Assembly: GCF_029893355.1 (NCBI RefSeq)
Contig: NZ_JARZAI010000014.1
Span: forward strand, 157,996-221,995
Reading direction: 5' to 3'
Length of the DNA stretch: 64,000 nucleotides
From: Kitasatospora sp. MAA4
GTDB taxonomy: Bacteria; Actinomycetota; Actinomycetes; Streptomycetales; Streptomycetaceae
The notes beneath the pieces are model-generated. The model did not search any database and was not told the origin of the DNA. It saw only the letters and a list, made by a program, of their open reading frames with translations. Made by a program: the position numbers and the translations under genes. The number at the start of each line of letters is the position of its first letter. Positions within the stretch are counted from its first letter, which is position 1. This document shows positions 16,808 through 25,957 of the stretch, piece after piece.

Positions 16808-17161
16808 ATGTCCCTGGATACCCCTGTGCCCGAAACCGCCGCCGAGGCGGGCCTGTCCCGGCGCGGCCTGATCAGAAACGCCACCGCGATCGGCGCGGTC
16901 GGCCTCACCGCCGGCCTGCTCTCCGGGCTGGGCACCGGCAGCGCGGCGGCCGACCCCGCCGACCCGGGCGAGCAGGCGGCCGACCCGGACGCGGCGGCCG
17001 CGGCGGACGCCGCCGATCCCGAGACGTCGACGGAGCAGACGCCGACCGTGGTGCACCTGCGCAACGCCCGCACCGGCGAACTGGACGTCTTCCACGGCCA
17101 GAGCCACCGCCGGGTCCAGGACCGCGAGTTGGCCGACGCGCTGCTGCGCACCCTGGGCTGA
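16808..17161 (+). CDS. Tat-exported small protein
   Basis: A 117-residue protein with a twin-arginine signal (LSRRGLIRNATAIGAVGLTAGLLSGLGTGSAAA, about residues 16-48). The mature part has an acidic Ala/Asp-rich linker and a short conserved-looking end (TVVHLRNARTGELDVFHGQSH...LADALLRTLG). ATG 16808 has GGAGG eight bases upstream. It precedes the DUF4331 gene by 86 bases on the same strand and may act with it outside the membrane. Function not recognised. Confidence 0.82.
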   Translation: MSLDTPVPETAAEAGLSRRGLIRNATAIGAVGLTAGLLSGLGTGSAAADPADPGEQAADPDAAAAADAADPETSTEQTPTVVHLRNARTGELDVFHGQSHRRVQDRELADALLRTLG

Positions 17162-17247
17162 CCCGCACTTCCCGGTCGGCACCGCGCCGGAGCCGGCCGG
17201 GTCCCCCCGTCCCAACCCCCTTGTCCCAGCACCCCTGTGAGGCCACC

Positions 17248-18633
17248 TTGTCGTCCCACCGCGAAGCTCCCGAGATCTCCAAGGACCCGGTGGCGGACAG
17301 CACCGACGTCTACGCCTTCGTCAGCCCCGACGCCTGCGAAACCGTCACGCTGATCGCCAACTACCTGCCGCTGCAAGGCGCGGCGGGCGGTCCGAACTTC
17401 TACGAGTTCGGCGACGACGTGCTCTACGAGATCCACATCGACAACGACGGCGACGGCCGGCCGGACATCACCTACCAGTTCCGCTTCGAGGTCGAGCTGT
17501 CCAACCCGGACACCTTCCTCTACAACACCGGCCAGATCCTCTCGCTGGACTCCGCCAACTGGAACCGCAAGCAGTTCTACACGGTGACCAAGGTCGAGGC
17601 GGGCGGCCGGGAGACCGTGCTCGGCCGCCACCTGGCCTGCCCGCCGTGCAACATCGGCCCGCTCTCCACCCCCGACTACCCCTCGCTGGCGTCCGCCGCC
17701 GTGCACTCCCTGGACGGCGGCCGCAAGGTCTTCGCCGGCCAGCGGGCCGAGGGCTTCTACGTGGACCTCGGGTCGATCTTCGATCTGGGCAACCTGCGGC
17801 CCTTCCAGAACCTGCACAGCCTGAACGTCTTCAGCAGCCCCGCCCCCGGCGTCAACACCACCGCCGACCTGAACGTGCACAGCATCTCGCTGCAGGTCCC
17901 GATCACCGAGCTGACCCGCGGCGGCTGGCAGCCCGGCGACCCGGGCGACCCGCGTGCCGTGATCGGGGTGTGGACCTCGGCCAGCCGCCGACAGGCCCGG
18001 ATCCGCAGCGCGGAGAGCCGGCACGTCGAGTCCGGCCCCTTCGTCCAGGTCTCCCGGCTCGGCAACCCGCTCTTCAACGAGGTGCTGGTGCCGATGAGCC
18101 GCAAGGACGAGTGGAACTCCGTGCCGCCGTCCGACGACAAGAACTTCGCCCAGTACGTGGCGATGCCCGAGCTGGCGAAGCTGCTGCCGGCGCTCTACCC
18201 CGGCGTCTTCCCGAACCTGGCGGCCTACACCAAGCCGCGCGCCGACCTGCTGGCCATCCTGCTGACCGGCATCCCGACCGGCGTGGTGCCCGGCTTCCAG
18301 AACTTCACCGGCAGCACCGAGGCCGACATGCTGCGGCTCAACGTGGCCGTGCCGCCTGCCGCCAACCCCAACATCCTGGGCCTGGTGGGCGGTGACGCGG
18401 CCGGCTTCCCGAACGGCCGCCGGGTCTTCGACGACGTGGTGACCGTGGAGCTGCGGGCCATCGCCGGCCTCACCCTGCCGCTGGTGGACAAGACGTTCAC
18501 CCCGGACGCCGCCGCGGGCGAGATCACCGACGGCCTCACCCCCGCCGACGTCAAGAACCCCTACCTGACCACCTTCCCCTACCTCGGTGTCCCGTACGAC
18601 GGGTACAACAACCCGCCCAAGACCCCGTCCTGA
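17248..18633 (+). CDS. DUF4331-domain protein
   Basis: A 461-residue protein with the usual DUF4331 N-terminus SSHREAPEISKDPVADSTDVYAFVSPD and the conserved IHIDNDGDGRPDITYQF and NFTGSTEADMLRLN segments. The domain fills the whole protein. The biochemical function of the family is unknown. I chose TTG 17248 because the family starts with MSSHREAP and GAGG lies about five bases upstream; an in-frame TTG at 17221 would add nine residues. No signal peptide is visible, which is odd next to the Tat-exported partner. Confidence 0.87.
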   Translation: MSSHREAPEISKDPVADSTDVYAFVSPDACETVTLIANYLPLQGAAGGPNFYEFGDDVLYEIHIDNDGDGRPDITYQFRFEVELSNPDTFLYNTGQILSLDSANWNRKQFYTVTKVEAGGRETVLGRHLACPPCNIGPLSTPDYPSLASAAVHSLDGGRKVFAGQRAEGFYVDLGSIFDLGNLRPFQNLHSLNVFSSPAPGVNTTADLNVHSISLQVPITELTRGGWQPGDPGDPRAVIGVWTSASRRQARIRSAESRHVESGPFVQVSRLGNPLFNEVLVPMSRKDEWNSVPPSDDKNFAQYVAMPELAKLLPALYPGVFPNLAAYTKPRADLLAILLTGIPTGVVPGFQNFTGSTEADMLRLNVAVPPAANPNILGLVGGDAAGFPNGRRVFDDVVTVELRAIAGLTLPLVDKTFTPDAAAGEITDGLTPADVKNPYLTTFPYLGVPYDGYNNPPKTPS

Positions 18634-18644
18634 TGGAGGCCTCC

Positions 18645-18962
18645 ATGCACACCCACGCGCCGCTGCCGCCGCCCTCGCGGGAGGGCAGCGTCGTCCTGGA
18701 GATCGGCGGGGACCAGGGCGCGGTCATCATCCACACCGGCCCGGCCGAGGACGGCCTGGAGATCGAGGTCGGCCCGCTCGACCCGACCGCCCGGCGCACC
18801 CACGCCGCGGTCCGGCCGCGCCACCTGGGCGGCCGGACGGTGCACTGCGCGGTGATCAGCCCGCTGCCGGCCGGCGAGTACGTCGTCTGGCGCGACCCGC
18901 TCACCCCGGCCGGCCGGCTCACCGTGCACGGCGGCGGAGTGAGCGAGTACCACTGGCAGTAG
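18645..18962 (+). CDS. Conserved-looking protein of unknown function
   Basis: A 105-residue soluble protein with alternating strands (GSVVLEIGGDQGAVIIHTG, HCAVISPLPAGEYVVWRDP), possibly a beta-sandwich. ATG 18645 has GGAGG five bases upstream. An ATG at 18633 overlaps the DUF4331 stop but lacks a ribosome site. It is the last gene of the Tat-protein/DUF4331 group and converges on the histidine kinase gene 14 bases later. No family recognised. Confidence 0.72.
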   Translation: MHTHAPLPPPSREGSVVLEIGGDQGAVIIHTGPAEDGLEIEVGPLDPTARRTHAAVRPRHLGGRTVHCAVISPLPAGEYVVWRDPLTPAGRLTVHGGGVSEYHWQ

Positions 18963-18976
18963 CTGTCTGGTGGTGG

Positions 18977-20143
18977 CTAGTCGGCCGGCAGCTCGGTGTG
19001 CACGGCGAAGCCGCGGTCCGCGGTGGGACCGGCGCCGAACGAGCCGCCGAGCAGCTGCGCCCGCTCGCGCAGGCCGACCAGCCCGTGCCCGCCGCCCGGC
19101 AGCGGCGCGGGATGGCCGGCCGCCCGGGCGGGCGCCGGCCCGTTGTGGACGTCCACCAGCAGCCGGCTGCCGCGGGCGGTCACCCGGACCCGGACGGCCG
19201 AGCCCGGTGCGTGCTTGCTGATGTTGGTCAGCGCCTCCTGCACCGTCCGGTAGGCCGCCCGCTGGACGGCTTCGGGCCAGTTCCGCTCGCCCGGGTGCAG
19301 CTCGGCGGCGGCGGACAGCCCGCTCTCGCCGATCAGCCGGGGCAGGTCGGACAGCTGCGGCTGGGGGGCGGGCGGCACGCTCCCCGGGTGCAGGTCGGTA
19401 CCGCCGGCCGCGCGCAGCACCCCGACCATCTGCCGCAGCTCCTGAAGGGTGCGCACCGACAGCTCGCGGATGGTCGCGGCGGTCCGCTCGGCGCACGGGT
19501 CGGTGGTGGACACCTGCAGGCCGCCGGCCTGCACGCTGATCAGGCTCACCTGGTGCGAGACCACGTCGTGCATCTCACGGGCGAGCCGGGCCCGTTCGGT
19601 GGCCAGCACCCGTTCGGCCAGCAGCCGGGCCTCGCGCTCCTGCCCGCGGGTCAGTTCCTCGAGACGCTCGGTCAGCTCGCGCCGGGTGCGGGCCAGCAGG
19701 CCCAGCGCGACCGGGGCGATGCCCAGCAGCAGCGACTGGATCATCGCCAGGCCGTTGGACTGGTTGAGCGCCAGCGGGTCGATCGAGGAGTTCTGCTCGG
19801 AGACCGACCAGGTGAAGTAGTCGGCCAGCGCGAAGCCGGTCGCGCAGAGCACCGTCACCGGCAGCCGCCGCCGCGCGGCGGCCACCGAGTAGACGGCGGT
19901 CATCGGCGCCAGCCAGCTCTCGGTGAAGAAGGTGCCGGGCAGCGCGAGCAGCACCGAGACCACCGGGTAGCGGGTGCGCAGCAGCAGGCCCAGCACGGCG
20001 ACGCCGTTCAGGGCGTTCTTCCACCAGACGGTGTCCCGGTCCAGCAGCCAGGTCTCCAGCAGCGCCAGCAGGACGGGCAGCAGCAGCACCACCCACGGCC
20101 TGGCCAGCAGACGGGCGGCGGCCGACCGCCGATCGGCTCTCAC
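18977..20143 (-). CDS. Two-component sensor histidine kinase
   Basis: A 388-residue NarL-type (HisKA_3) kinase. About five N-terminal membrane helices (residues 12-150) are followed by the phosphoacceptor helix ERARLAREMHDVVSHQVSLISVQ and a C-terminal ATPase domain with NISKHAPGSAVRVRV and GGGHGLVGLRERA. The start GTG at 20143 overlaps the response regulator stop (GTGA), so the two are coupled. A continuous frame to 20818 exists but its upstream half only mirrors the regulator gene and is not a fusion. Confidence 0.93.
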   Translation of the reverse strand: MRADRRSAAARLLARPWVVLLLPVLLALLETWLLDRDTVWWKNALNGVAVLGLLLRTRYPVVSVLLALPGTFFTESWLAPMTAVYSVAAARRRLPVTVLCATGFALADYFTWSVSEQNSSIDPLALNQSNGLAMIQSLLLGIAPVALGLLARTRRELTERLEELTRGQEREARLLAERVLATERARLAREMHDVVSHQVSLISVQAGGLQVSTTDPCAERTAATIRELSVRTLQELRQMVGVLRAAGGTDLHPGSVPPAPQPQLSDLPRLIGESGLSAAAELHPGERNWPEAVQRAAYRTVQEALTNISKHAPGSAVRVRVTARGSRLLVDVHNGPAPARAAGHPAPLPGGGHGLVGLRERAQLLGGSFGAGPTADRGFAVHTELPAD

Positions 20144-20805
20144 TGCTGCTTTGGCGCCCGGACCAGCGCGGCCCGGTGCGCGATCACCGCGGCCTGCACC
20201 CGGTTCGCCGCGCCCAGCTTGCCCAGGATCGCGCTGATGTGGTCCTTGACCGTGCCGGTCCCCAGGAAGAGCCGGTCGGCGATCTCGGCGTTGGCCAGGC
20301 CCTCGCCGAGCAGCGCCAGCACGTCCAGCTCGCGCCCGGTCAGCGAGCGGACCATGGCGAGCGCCGCCGCGTCCGGTCCGCCGCCGTCCACATAGCCGCC
20401 GATGACCGTGCGGGTGACCGCCGGGGAGAGCATGCTGCCGCCCGCGGCCAGGATCCGCACCGCGTGGACCAGCTGGTCGGGCGCGGTGTCCTTGAGCAGG
20501 AAGCCCGCCGCGCCGGCCCGCAGCGCGGTGCCGATGTACTCGTCGGTGTCGAAGGTGGTGAGCATCGAGACGGCCGGCGGGTCGGGCAGTGCGCGCAGCC
20601 GGCGCAGCACCGAGATGCCGTCCAGGTCGGGCATCCGGATGTCCAGCAGCACCACGTGGGGCTTCAGCCTGGTGACGTACGCCTCGGCGTCGGCACCCGA
20701 GCACCCGCCGACCATCTCCAGGTCGGAGGCCGAGCCCACGATCAGCCCAAGGCCCGAGCGGACGAGCAGCTCGTCGTCCACGATCAGCACACGGATGGCT
20801 GTCAC
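20140..20805 (-). CDS. LuxR/NarL-family response regulator
   Basis: A 221-residue regulator. The receiver domain (1-120) has the acidic pair DDE, phosphoacceptor Asp in VVLLDIRMP and Lys in FLLKDTAP. The C-terminal LuxR-type HTH (SLTGRELDVLALLGEGLANAEIADRLFLGTGTVKDHISAIL) binds DNA. The start is GTG 20805 with GAGGAGGG upstream. Partner kinase follows with four bases overlap. A perfect palindrome 54 bases upstream may be its own binding site. Confidence 0.95.
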   Translation of the reverse strand: MTAIRVLIVDDELLVRSGLGLIVGSASDLEMVGGCSGADAEAYVTRLKPHVVLLDIRMPDLDGISVLRRLRALPDPPAVSMLTTFDTDEYIGTALRAGAAGFLLKDTAPDQLVHAVRILAAGGSMLSPAVTRTVIGGYVDGGGPDAAALAMVRSLTGRELDVLALLGEGLANAEIADRLFLGTGTVKDHISAILGKLGAANRVQAAVIAHRAALVRAPKQQ

Positions 20806-20858
20806 GTTCCCTCCTCATCTCTCAGCAAGGACGAGCCTAGGGCGTCCGGCGACCTCAC

Positions 20859-20876
20859 CCCCGCCGATCGGCGGGG
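20859..20876. promoter_or_regulatory. Palindrome upstream of the two-component operon
   Basis: CCCCGCCGATCGGCGGGG is an exact 18-base palindrome, 54-71 bases upstream of the response regulator start and 113 bases before the divergent lysyltransferase gene. It suits an autoregulatory operator shared by both directions. Function inferred. Confidence 0.45.
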
Positions 20877-20988
20877 TGGGAATCAGCAGCCCGGTTCACG
20901 CGAATCTCTTCCGGGGTGAGCCACGATGGAGGACGCCCCTGAGGCACAAGCGGATGCGTCCCTGCACCTGATCGTTTGGAATTGAGCT

Positions 20989-22824
20989 GTGTCCACCACC
21001 ACGAAGCAGCCGTCCGCGGCTGCCGCGGCCGCGCCCCGGCCCGGGTTGCTCGCGCGCATGCGGCCCCGCGCCGCCGCCGCGACGGTCTGGTACCTGCGGC
21101 TCGTCGCCCTGCTCAACCTGGTGGCCGTCCTGCTGGTGCCGTTCCGCAACACGGTGCGCCACCACTCCGAGGGCGACTTCTTCACGCCCTACCTGGTGAC
21201 GGCCGGCCTGGCCACGATGGTGCTGTCGCTCTTCCTGGCGGTCGCCATGCGGCGGCGCAAGCGGGCGGCCTGGATCTTCAACATCGCGCTGGGCGGCCTC
21301 ACCTTCCTGATCTACGTACTGGCGCTCGCCTGGCCGGGCGAGAACCACTTCCGCGACCACGGCTTCAACTACTTCTCGGCGGTGCTCACCGGGCTCCTGG
21401 TGCTGGCGCTGCTGGTGGGCCGCAAGGAGTTCGTCTCCAAGGGCGACCGGTCCAACCCCAAGATGGCGGTGGCCACCTTCATCGGCGGGCTGCTGGTGGG
21501 CGGGGCGATCGGCGCGCTGCTGGTCACCCTCAACAACTCGCTGCCGGGCGCGGGTCTGGGCGACCGCTTCGGCTACGCGCTGGCCCGGATGATCACCATC
21601 GAGCCCACCGAGCACGTGCAGGACGTCATCGACGTCCCGACCTGGGTGAACGCCTTCATCAACGCGATGAGCGCGGTGCTCTTCCTCCTCGTGCTCTACG
21701 TCGCCTTCCGCAGCCCGCGCGACAAGGAGCTGCTGAACCCGGACGACGAGCAGCAGCTGCGCGAGCTGCTCGCCAAGCAGGGCGGGCGCGACTCGCTGGG
21801 CTACTTCGCGCTGCGCCGCGACAAGGCGGTGATCTTCTCGCCGACCGGCAAGGCCGCGGTCACCTACCGGGTGGTCGGCGGCGTCTCGCTCGCCTCGGGC
21901 GACCCGATCGGCGACCCGGAGGCCTGGCCGGGCGCGATCGAGCTGTGGCTGGCCGAGGCCCGCGAGCACGCCTGGGCGCCGGCCGTGATGGGCGCCTCCG
22001 AGGAGGCCGGGGTGATCTACGCCCGGCACGGCCTGGACGCGTTGGAGCTGGGCGACGAGGCGATCGTCGAGCTGGACGAGTTCTCCCTGGAGGGCCGGGC
22101 CATGCGCGTGGTCCGGCAGGCGTACAACCGGGTGAAGCGGGCCGGCTACACGATCCGGATCCGCCGGCACGAGGACATCCCCGAGGAGGAGATGGCCGAG
22201 CTGCTGACCAAGGCCGACCGCTGGCGGGACGGGCAGACCGAGCGCGGCTTCTCGATGGCGCTCGGCCGACTCGGCGACCCGGCGGACGGCCGCTGCGTGA
22301 TGCTGGAGTGCCACGACGCCGAGGGTGAGCTGCGGGCCGTGCTCAGTTTCGTCCCGTGGGGCGACAAGGGCCTCTCGCTGGATCTGATGCGCCGCGACCG
22401 GGAAACCGAGAACGGCCTGATGGAGTTCATGGTGATCGAACTCCTGGAACAGGCGAAGGAGATCCAGCTCGAACGGGTTTCGCTGAACTTCGCGATGTTC
22501 CGCTCGGTGTTCGAGCGCGGTTCGCGACTCGGAGCCGGACCGGTGCTGCGGCTCTGGCGCGCGGTCCTCGGCTTCTTCTCGCGCTGGTGGCAGATCGAGT
22601 CGCTCTACCGCGCCAACGCCAAGTACCGGCCGATCTGGGAGCCCCGCTACCTGCTCTTCGAGAAGAGCAGCGAGATCCCGCGGATCGGCATCGCCAGCGC
22701 CCGCGCCGAGGGGTTCATCACCGCACCGAGCCTGCCCGCCCTGTTCCGTCGTCGGCATGTCCGGGTGGCCTCCGTGCCGTCGGCTCCGAAACTGCCGACG
22801 GCGGAACGTGGAGGGAAGGGGTAG
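20989..22824 (+). CDS. MprF-like phosphatidylglycerol lysyltransferase-domain protein
   Basis: A 611-residue membrane protein. The N-terminal half has about six helices (residues 35-240); the C-terminal half is a DUF2156/MprF catalytic domain, double GNAT fold, with YFALRRDKAVIFSPTGKAAVTYRVVGGVSLASGDPIGD and LDLMRRDRETENGLMEFMVIELL. Family members transfer an aminoacyl group from tRNA to phosphatidylglycerol, lowering negative surface charge; some actinobacterial members act in other lipid modifications. No lysyl-tRNA synthetase domain is fused, unlike LysX. GTG 20989 has only a weak ribosome site. It is divergent from the two-component operon. Confidence 0.85.
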   Translation: MSTTTKQPSAAAAAAPRPGLLARMRPRAAAATVWYLRLVALLNLVAVLLVPFRNTVRHHSEGDFFTPYLVTAGLATMVLSLFLAVAMRRRKRAAWIFNIALGGLTFLIYVLALAWPGENHFRDHGFNYFSAVLTGLLVLALLVGRKEFVSKGDRSNPKMAVATFIGGLLVGGAIGALLVTLNNSLPGAGLGDRFGYALARMITIEPTEHVQDVIDVPTWVNAFINAMSAVLFLLVLYVAFRSPRDKELLNPDDEQQLRELLAKQGGRDSLGYFALRRDKAVIFSPTGKAAVTYRVVGGVSLASGDPIGDPEAWPGAIELWLAEAREHAWAPAVMGASEEAGVIYARHGLDALELGDEAIVELDEFSLEGRAMRVVRQAYNRVKRAGYTIRIRRHEDIPEEEMAELLTKADRWRDGQTERGFSMALGRLGDPADGRCVMLECHDAEGELRAVLSFVPWGDKGLSLDLMRRDRETENGLMEFMVIELLEQAKEIQLERVSLNFAMFRSVFERGSRLGAGPVLRLWRAVLGFFSRWWQIESLYRANAKYRPIWEPRYLLFEKSSEIPRIGIASARAEGFITAPSLPALFRRRHVRVASVPSAPKLPTAERGGKG

Positions 22825-22850
22825 TCCCTCCGCCGGGGGGCGGAGGGGAC
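22824..22850 (+). terminator. Hairpin at the end of the lysyltransferase gene
   Basis: GTCCCTCCGCC (22824-22834) pairs with GGCGGAGGGGAC (22839-22850) with one bulged G. It begins at the last base of the stop codon. There is no T-run, so it may end or stabilise the transcript. Confidence 0.5.
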
Positions 22851-23060
22851 CCAAGGACTCATCCCGCGGGGGGAATGCAGGGCGACTTGAAACTCGCTTT
22901 ATCCCCCGCGGAGATGAGCGGAAAATCAGTCTGTGGACCGAGCGAAATCGTTTTGCTCGTGCCTACGCTGGACGAACAAGCCGACCGGGTATGTATCGGG
23001 GAACCCGGGCGGACAGGGCTGCGGGGACACAGTGTCGGCAGCGGACATGGAGAGGTAGCC

Positions 23061-23831
23061 GTGAACCAGAGGACCCACGCGGGGGACGAGCGACGAGGGC
23101 GGGTATCGCCGATCAGGCGGGCCGTCGTCGCCGAGTGGGGAACGCTGTACGTGACGGTCCGGGACCAGCTGGCGCGCAGGCGTCTGGCCGCCATCCCGCT
23201 CGCGACGATCGCGACGTTCCTGATCCTCCTGTTCAGCGTCGTCCAGCACCTGCCGGGCGGCGAGCGGCTGGTGACCCACCTGGGGGTGGTGAAGGCCGCG
23301 CTGCCGCTCGACGTCTCGCTGCTGCGCACGCCGCTCTCGCTCTACGTGCCCGCCCTGGACCTGCCGGTCTGGGGGGCGCTGGCCCAGGTGCTGCTGGTCT
23401 TCGGGATCGCCGAGATCGTGCTCGGCCGACGGATGACCCTGCTGATCGCCTACGCCTGCACGCTGGCGGGCACGTTCTTCGCCCGGATGGGTGTCGCGAT
23501 CGGCCCGGACCATCTGCTGGGCCTGCCCGAGAAGGTCGCCCAGTACCGGGACACCGGCCCGTCCGCGGCCGTGGTCGCGCTGGCGGTCTGCGTCGCGTGG
23601 AAGTGCCGTGCCTGGTTCACCATGGGCGCGGTGCTGGTGACCATGGTCGGCGAGGCCGTGCTGCTGCCGAACCTGGCCGGCCTGGAGCACGTCGTGGCGC
23701 TGGCCACGGCGGTGCTGATCGCCGCCTCGGCGGAGGTCTTCGGCAGCTACTGGCCGCGGGTGCTGACCGGGGTCGGCGCCGCCGCCCTGGTCACCGGGGA
23801 CAGCCGGCGGCCGTCCGGCGCCGTGCTCTGA
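23061..23831 (+). CDS. Polytopic membrane protein, rhomboid-like fold possible
   Basis: A 256-residue protein with about six membrane helices (IPLATIATFLILLFSVVQHL, VWGALAQVLLVFGIAEIVLG, TLLIAYACTLAGTFFARMG and others). The layout resembles the rhomboid-like proteins annotated in Streptomyces, but the catalytic GxSG motif is not present, so it would be an inactive member at most. GTG 23061 has GGAGAGG upstream; the open frame further upstream has no gene-like features. It lies 236 bases behind the MprF-like gene on the same strand and ends before a strong terminator. Confidence 0.75.
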   Translation: MNQRTHAGDERRGRVSPIRRAVVAEWGTLYVTVRDQLARRRLAAIPLATIATFLILLFSVVQHLPGGERLVTHLGVVKAALPLDVSLLRTPLSLYVPALDLPVWGALAQVLLVFGIAEIVLGRRMTLLIAYACTLAGTFFARMGVAIGPDHLLGLPEKVAQYRDTGPSAAVVALAVCVAWKCRAWFTMGAVLVTMVGEAVLLPNLAGLEHVVALATAVLIAASAEVFGSYWPRVLTGVGAAALVTGDSRRPSGAVL

Positions 23832-23853
23832 GTCCACCTGGCGCCCACCTGCT

Positions 23854-23891
23854 GCTGCCCCGCCGCTGATGCTTCTCAGCGGCGGGGCAGC
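23854..23891. terminator. Bidirectional terminator
   Basis: Exact 16-bp arms (23854-23869 and 23876-23891, GCTGCCCCGCCGCTGA) with a 6-base loop lie between the convergent membrane-protein and SpoIIE-phosphatase genes. Part of the right arm is repeated at the phosphatase stop codon. Confidence 0.88.
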
Positions 23892-23896
23892 ACGTT

Positions 23897-25957
23897 TCAG
23901 CGGCGGGGCAGCGGCAGTTCGAACCAGACGACCTTGCCCACCGCCTTGCGGGCGGTGCCCCAGCGCTCGGCCAGCTTGCTCACCAGGTTGAGGCCGCGCC
24001 CGTGCTCGTCCAGCGACTCGGCGGGCTCCAGTGAGGGGAGGTTGTGGTTGTCGTCGCTGACCTCCACCAGCAGCTTGTCGACCCGGATCAGCTGGAGCTG
24101 CACGTAGTCCCTGGCTACCCGGACGGCGTTCGTGACCAGCTCGCTGACCAGCAGCTCGGTGGTGTCGCTGAGCCCGTCCAGCTGCCAGGCGGCCAGCTGG
24201 TCGCGGACCAGCTGGCGGGCCCGGCGCACCTCGGAGCGGTCCACCGCCAGCTTCCAGGTGGCGACCTCGGTCTCGGCCACGCCGTCGAAGCGGGCCACCA
24301 GCAGGGCCACGTCGTCCTTGCGGTCCTCCGTGTGCAGCCGCTCCAGGACGGTGTCGCAGGCCTCCTCGGGAGTCTGCTTGGGGTCGATCAGGTTCCCGCA
24401 GAGCGCCGCCAGCCCTGCTCCTATGTCGCCGCCGCGCACCTCGACCAGGCCGTCGGTGCACATCACCAGCATCGAGCCGTCCACCACGTCGATCTTCTTG
24501 GCCACGAACGGGACGCCGCCGACCCCGATGGGCGCGCCGGCCGGGATCTCCAGCAGTTCGCCGGTGCCGTCCGGGTGCACCAGGACGGGCGGCACATGGC
24601 CGGCGCTGGCCAGCTCGCAGGTGCGGTTGATCGGGTCGTAGACCGCGTAGAGGCAGGTGGCCAGATGCTCGTCGCCGAGTTTCTGGGCCAGGTTGTCCAG
24701 GTGGCGCAGCAGCTGGCCGGGCGGCAGGTCGAGCGCCGCCAGGGTCTGCATCGCGGTACGGAAGCGGCCCATCGCGGCGGCCGAGTGCAGGCCGTGGCCC
24801 ATCACGTCGCCGACCACCAGGGCCACCCGGCTGCCGGGCAGCTGGATCGCGTCGAACCAGTCGCCGCCGACCTGGGCCCGGCGGTCGCCCGGCATGTAGC
24901 GGTGCGCGATCTGCACCCCGGGGATCCGCGGCGGGCTGGTCGGGATCATCGAGCGTTGCAGGGTGGTGGCGACCTTCGCCTCGGCCCGGTGCAGCCGGGC
25001 GTTGTCCAGGGAGAGCGCGGCGCGGGCGGCGAGCTCCAGCAGCGTCGCGGCGTCGCCCTCGTCGAACGGCGCGCGGCCCGGCAGTCGCAGCAGTTTCAGG
25101 GTGCCCAGCACGGTGCCGCGCGCGGAGAGCGGCAGCACCAGCATCGAGCGGCCGCAGACCACCGGCACCAGGCTCGGGCCGCCGAGCGCGGCCGCGTAGT
25201 CGCCGGCCAGGTCCTCGGTCACCACCGCGACCAGCACCGCCTGGTTGCGCTGCAGCGCCATCCCCGGCGGGGTGCTGCGCGGCATCGCCAGGAGGGCGCC
25301 CTCCTTCAGCACGTGGTCCCAGGTGCCCGGGGACTCGTGGAAGCTGGCGGCGACCCGGCGCAGCATGGTGTCGTCGTCCGGCTGCTCCTCGGGCAGTTCG
25401 GCGTCCGAGATCAGCCGGTCGAGCAGGTCCACGCAGGCGAAGTCGGCCACCCGCGGGACCAGTACCTCGCACAGTTCGCGCGCGGTGGCGTCCAGGTCCA
25501 GCGTGGTGCCGACCTTGCCACCGACCTCGTTCAGCAGGGCCAGCTGCTCTCCGGCCTGACCGGTCGTCAGCATCGGGAGCAGCTGGTCGGCGCGTGAGGC
25601 GCGCGAGGCGTGCGGGATGCGCGGGGTGCCCGCAGTGCGCGGGCGGCTGCCGTTGGCCAGCGCGCCCGCGCTCTGATCGGGCGTCACGGGCTGATCGTTC
25701 GTCAGGGTGGCCCCCGGGGTCGACGCGGATCCCGGACCGGCCGGGCGCGGGCCGGGCCGGGCGGGAGGGACGGGAGGAGCGGTTGGGGCAGTAGCAGCCT
25801 GCGGTGCGGGGAAGATGACGGGTGCGTCGTTGCGAGGCTCTGGCACCGTCCGCAGGCCTCTGCCGCCGCCGGCCGGGGCGCGGGCCGGGGTCACCGGCCC
25901 CGGTACCCGGGGCAGATCGAGGGGTGCGTCCGATGTGGAGTTTGGGTGGTCCGCCAT
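23897..25957 (-). CDS. GAF/SpoIIE phosphatase with anti-sigma-type ATPase domain
   Basis: A 686-residue signalling protein. After a Pro-rich N-terminus (1-130) comes a GAF domain (about 140-310), a SpoIIE-type PP2C phosphatase domain (about 325-545; GGDWFDAIQLPGSRVALVVGDVMGHGL, MCTDGLVEVRG) and an HATPase_c domain (about 560-685; LLVSELVTNAVRVA, DEHGRGLNLV). This arrangement is common in Streptomyces, where such proteins control sigma factor partner switching by dephosphorylating and phosphorylating anti-anti-sigma factors. No PAS domain or sigma factor gene is adjacent. ATG 25957 is divergent from the J-domain gene. Confidence 0.93.
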   Translation of the reverse strand: MADHPNSTSDAPLDLPRVPGPVTPARAPAGGGRGLRTVPEPRNDAPVIFPAPQAATAPTAPPVPPARPGPRPAGPGSASTPGATLTNDQPVTPDQSAGALANGSRPRTAGTPRIPHASRASRADQLLPMLTTGQAGEQLALLNEVGGKVGTTLDLDATARELCEVLVPRVADFACVDLLDRLISDAELPEEQPDDDTMLRRVAASFHESPGTWDHVLKEGALLAMPRSTPPGMALQRNQAVLVAVVTEDLAGDYAAALGGPSLVPVVCGRSMLVLPLSARGTVLGTLKLLRLPGRAPFDEGDAATLLELAARAALSLDNARLHRAEAKVATTLQRSMIPTSPPRIPGVQIAHRYMPGDRRAQVGGDWFDAIQLPGSRVALVVGDVMGHGLHSAAAMGRFRTAMQTLAALDLPPGQLLRHLDNLAQKLGDEHLATCLYAVYDPINRTCELASAGHVPPVLVHPDGTGELLEIPAGAPIGVGGVPFVAKKIDVVDGSMLVMCTDGLVEVRGGDIGAGLAALCGNLIDPKQTPEEACDTVLERLHTEDRKDDVALLVARFDGVAETEVATWKLAVDRSEVRRARQLVRDQLAAWQLDGLSDTTELLVSELVTNAVRVARDYVQLQLIRVDKLLVEVSDDNHNLPSLEPAESLDEHGRGLNLVSKLAERWGTARKAVGKVVWFELPLPRR

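Noticed and set aside
18977..20818. Apparent single protein joining response regulator and histidine kinase
   Set aside because: The upstream half is an out-of-frame reading of the regulator gene; the real genes overlap by GTGA.
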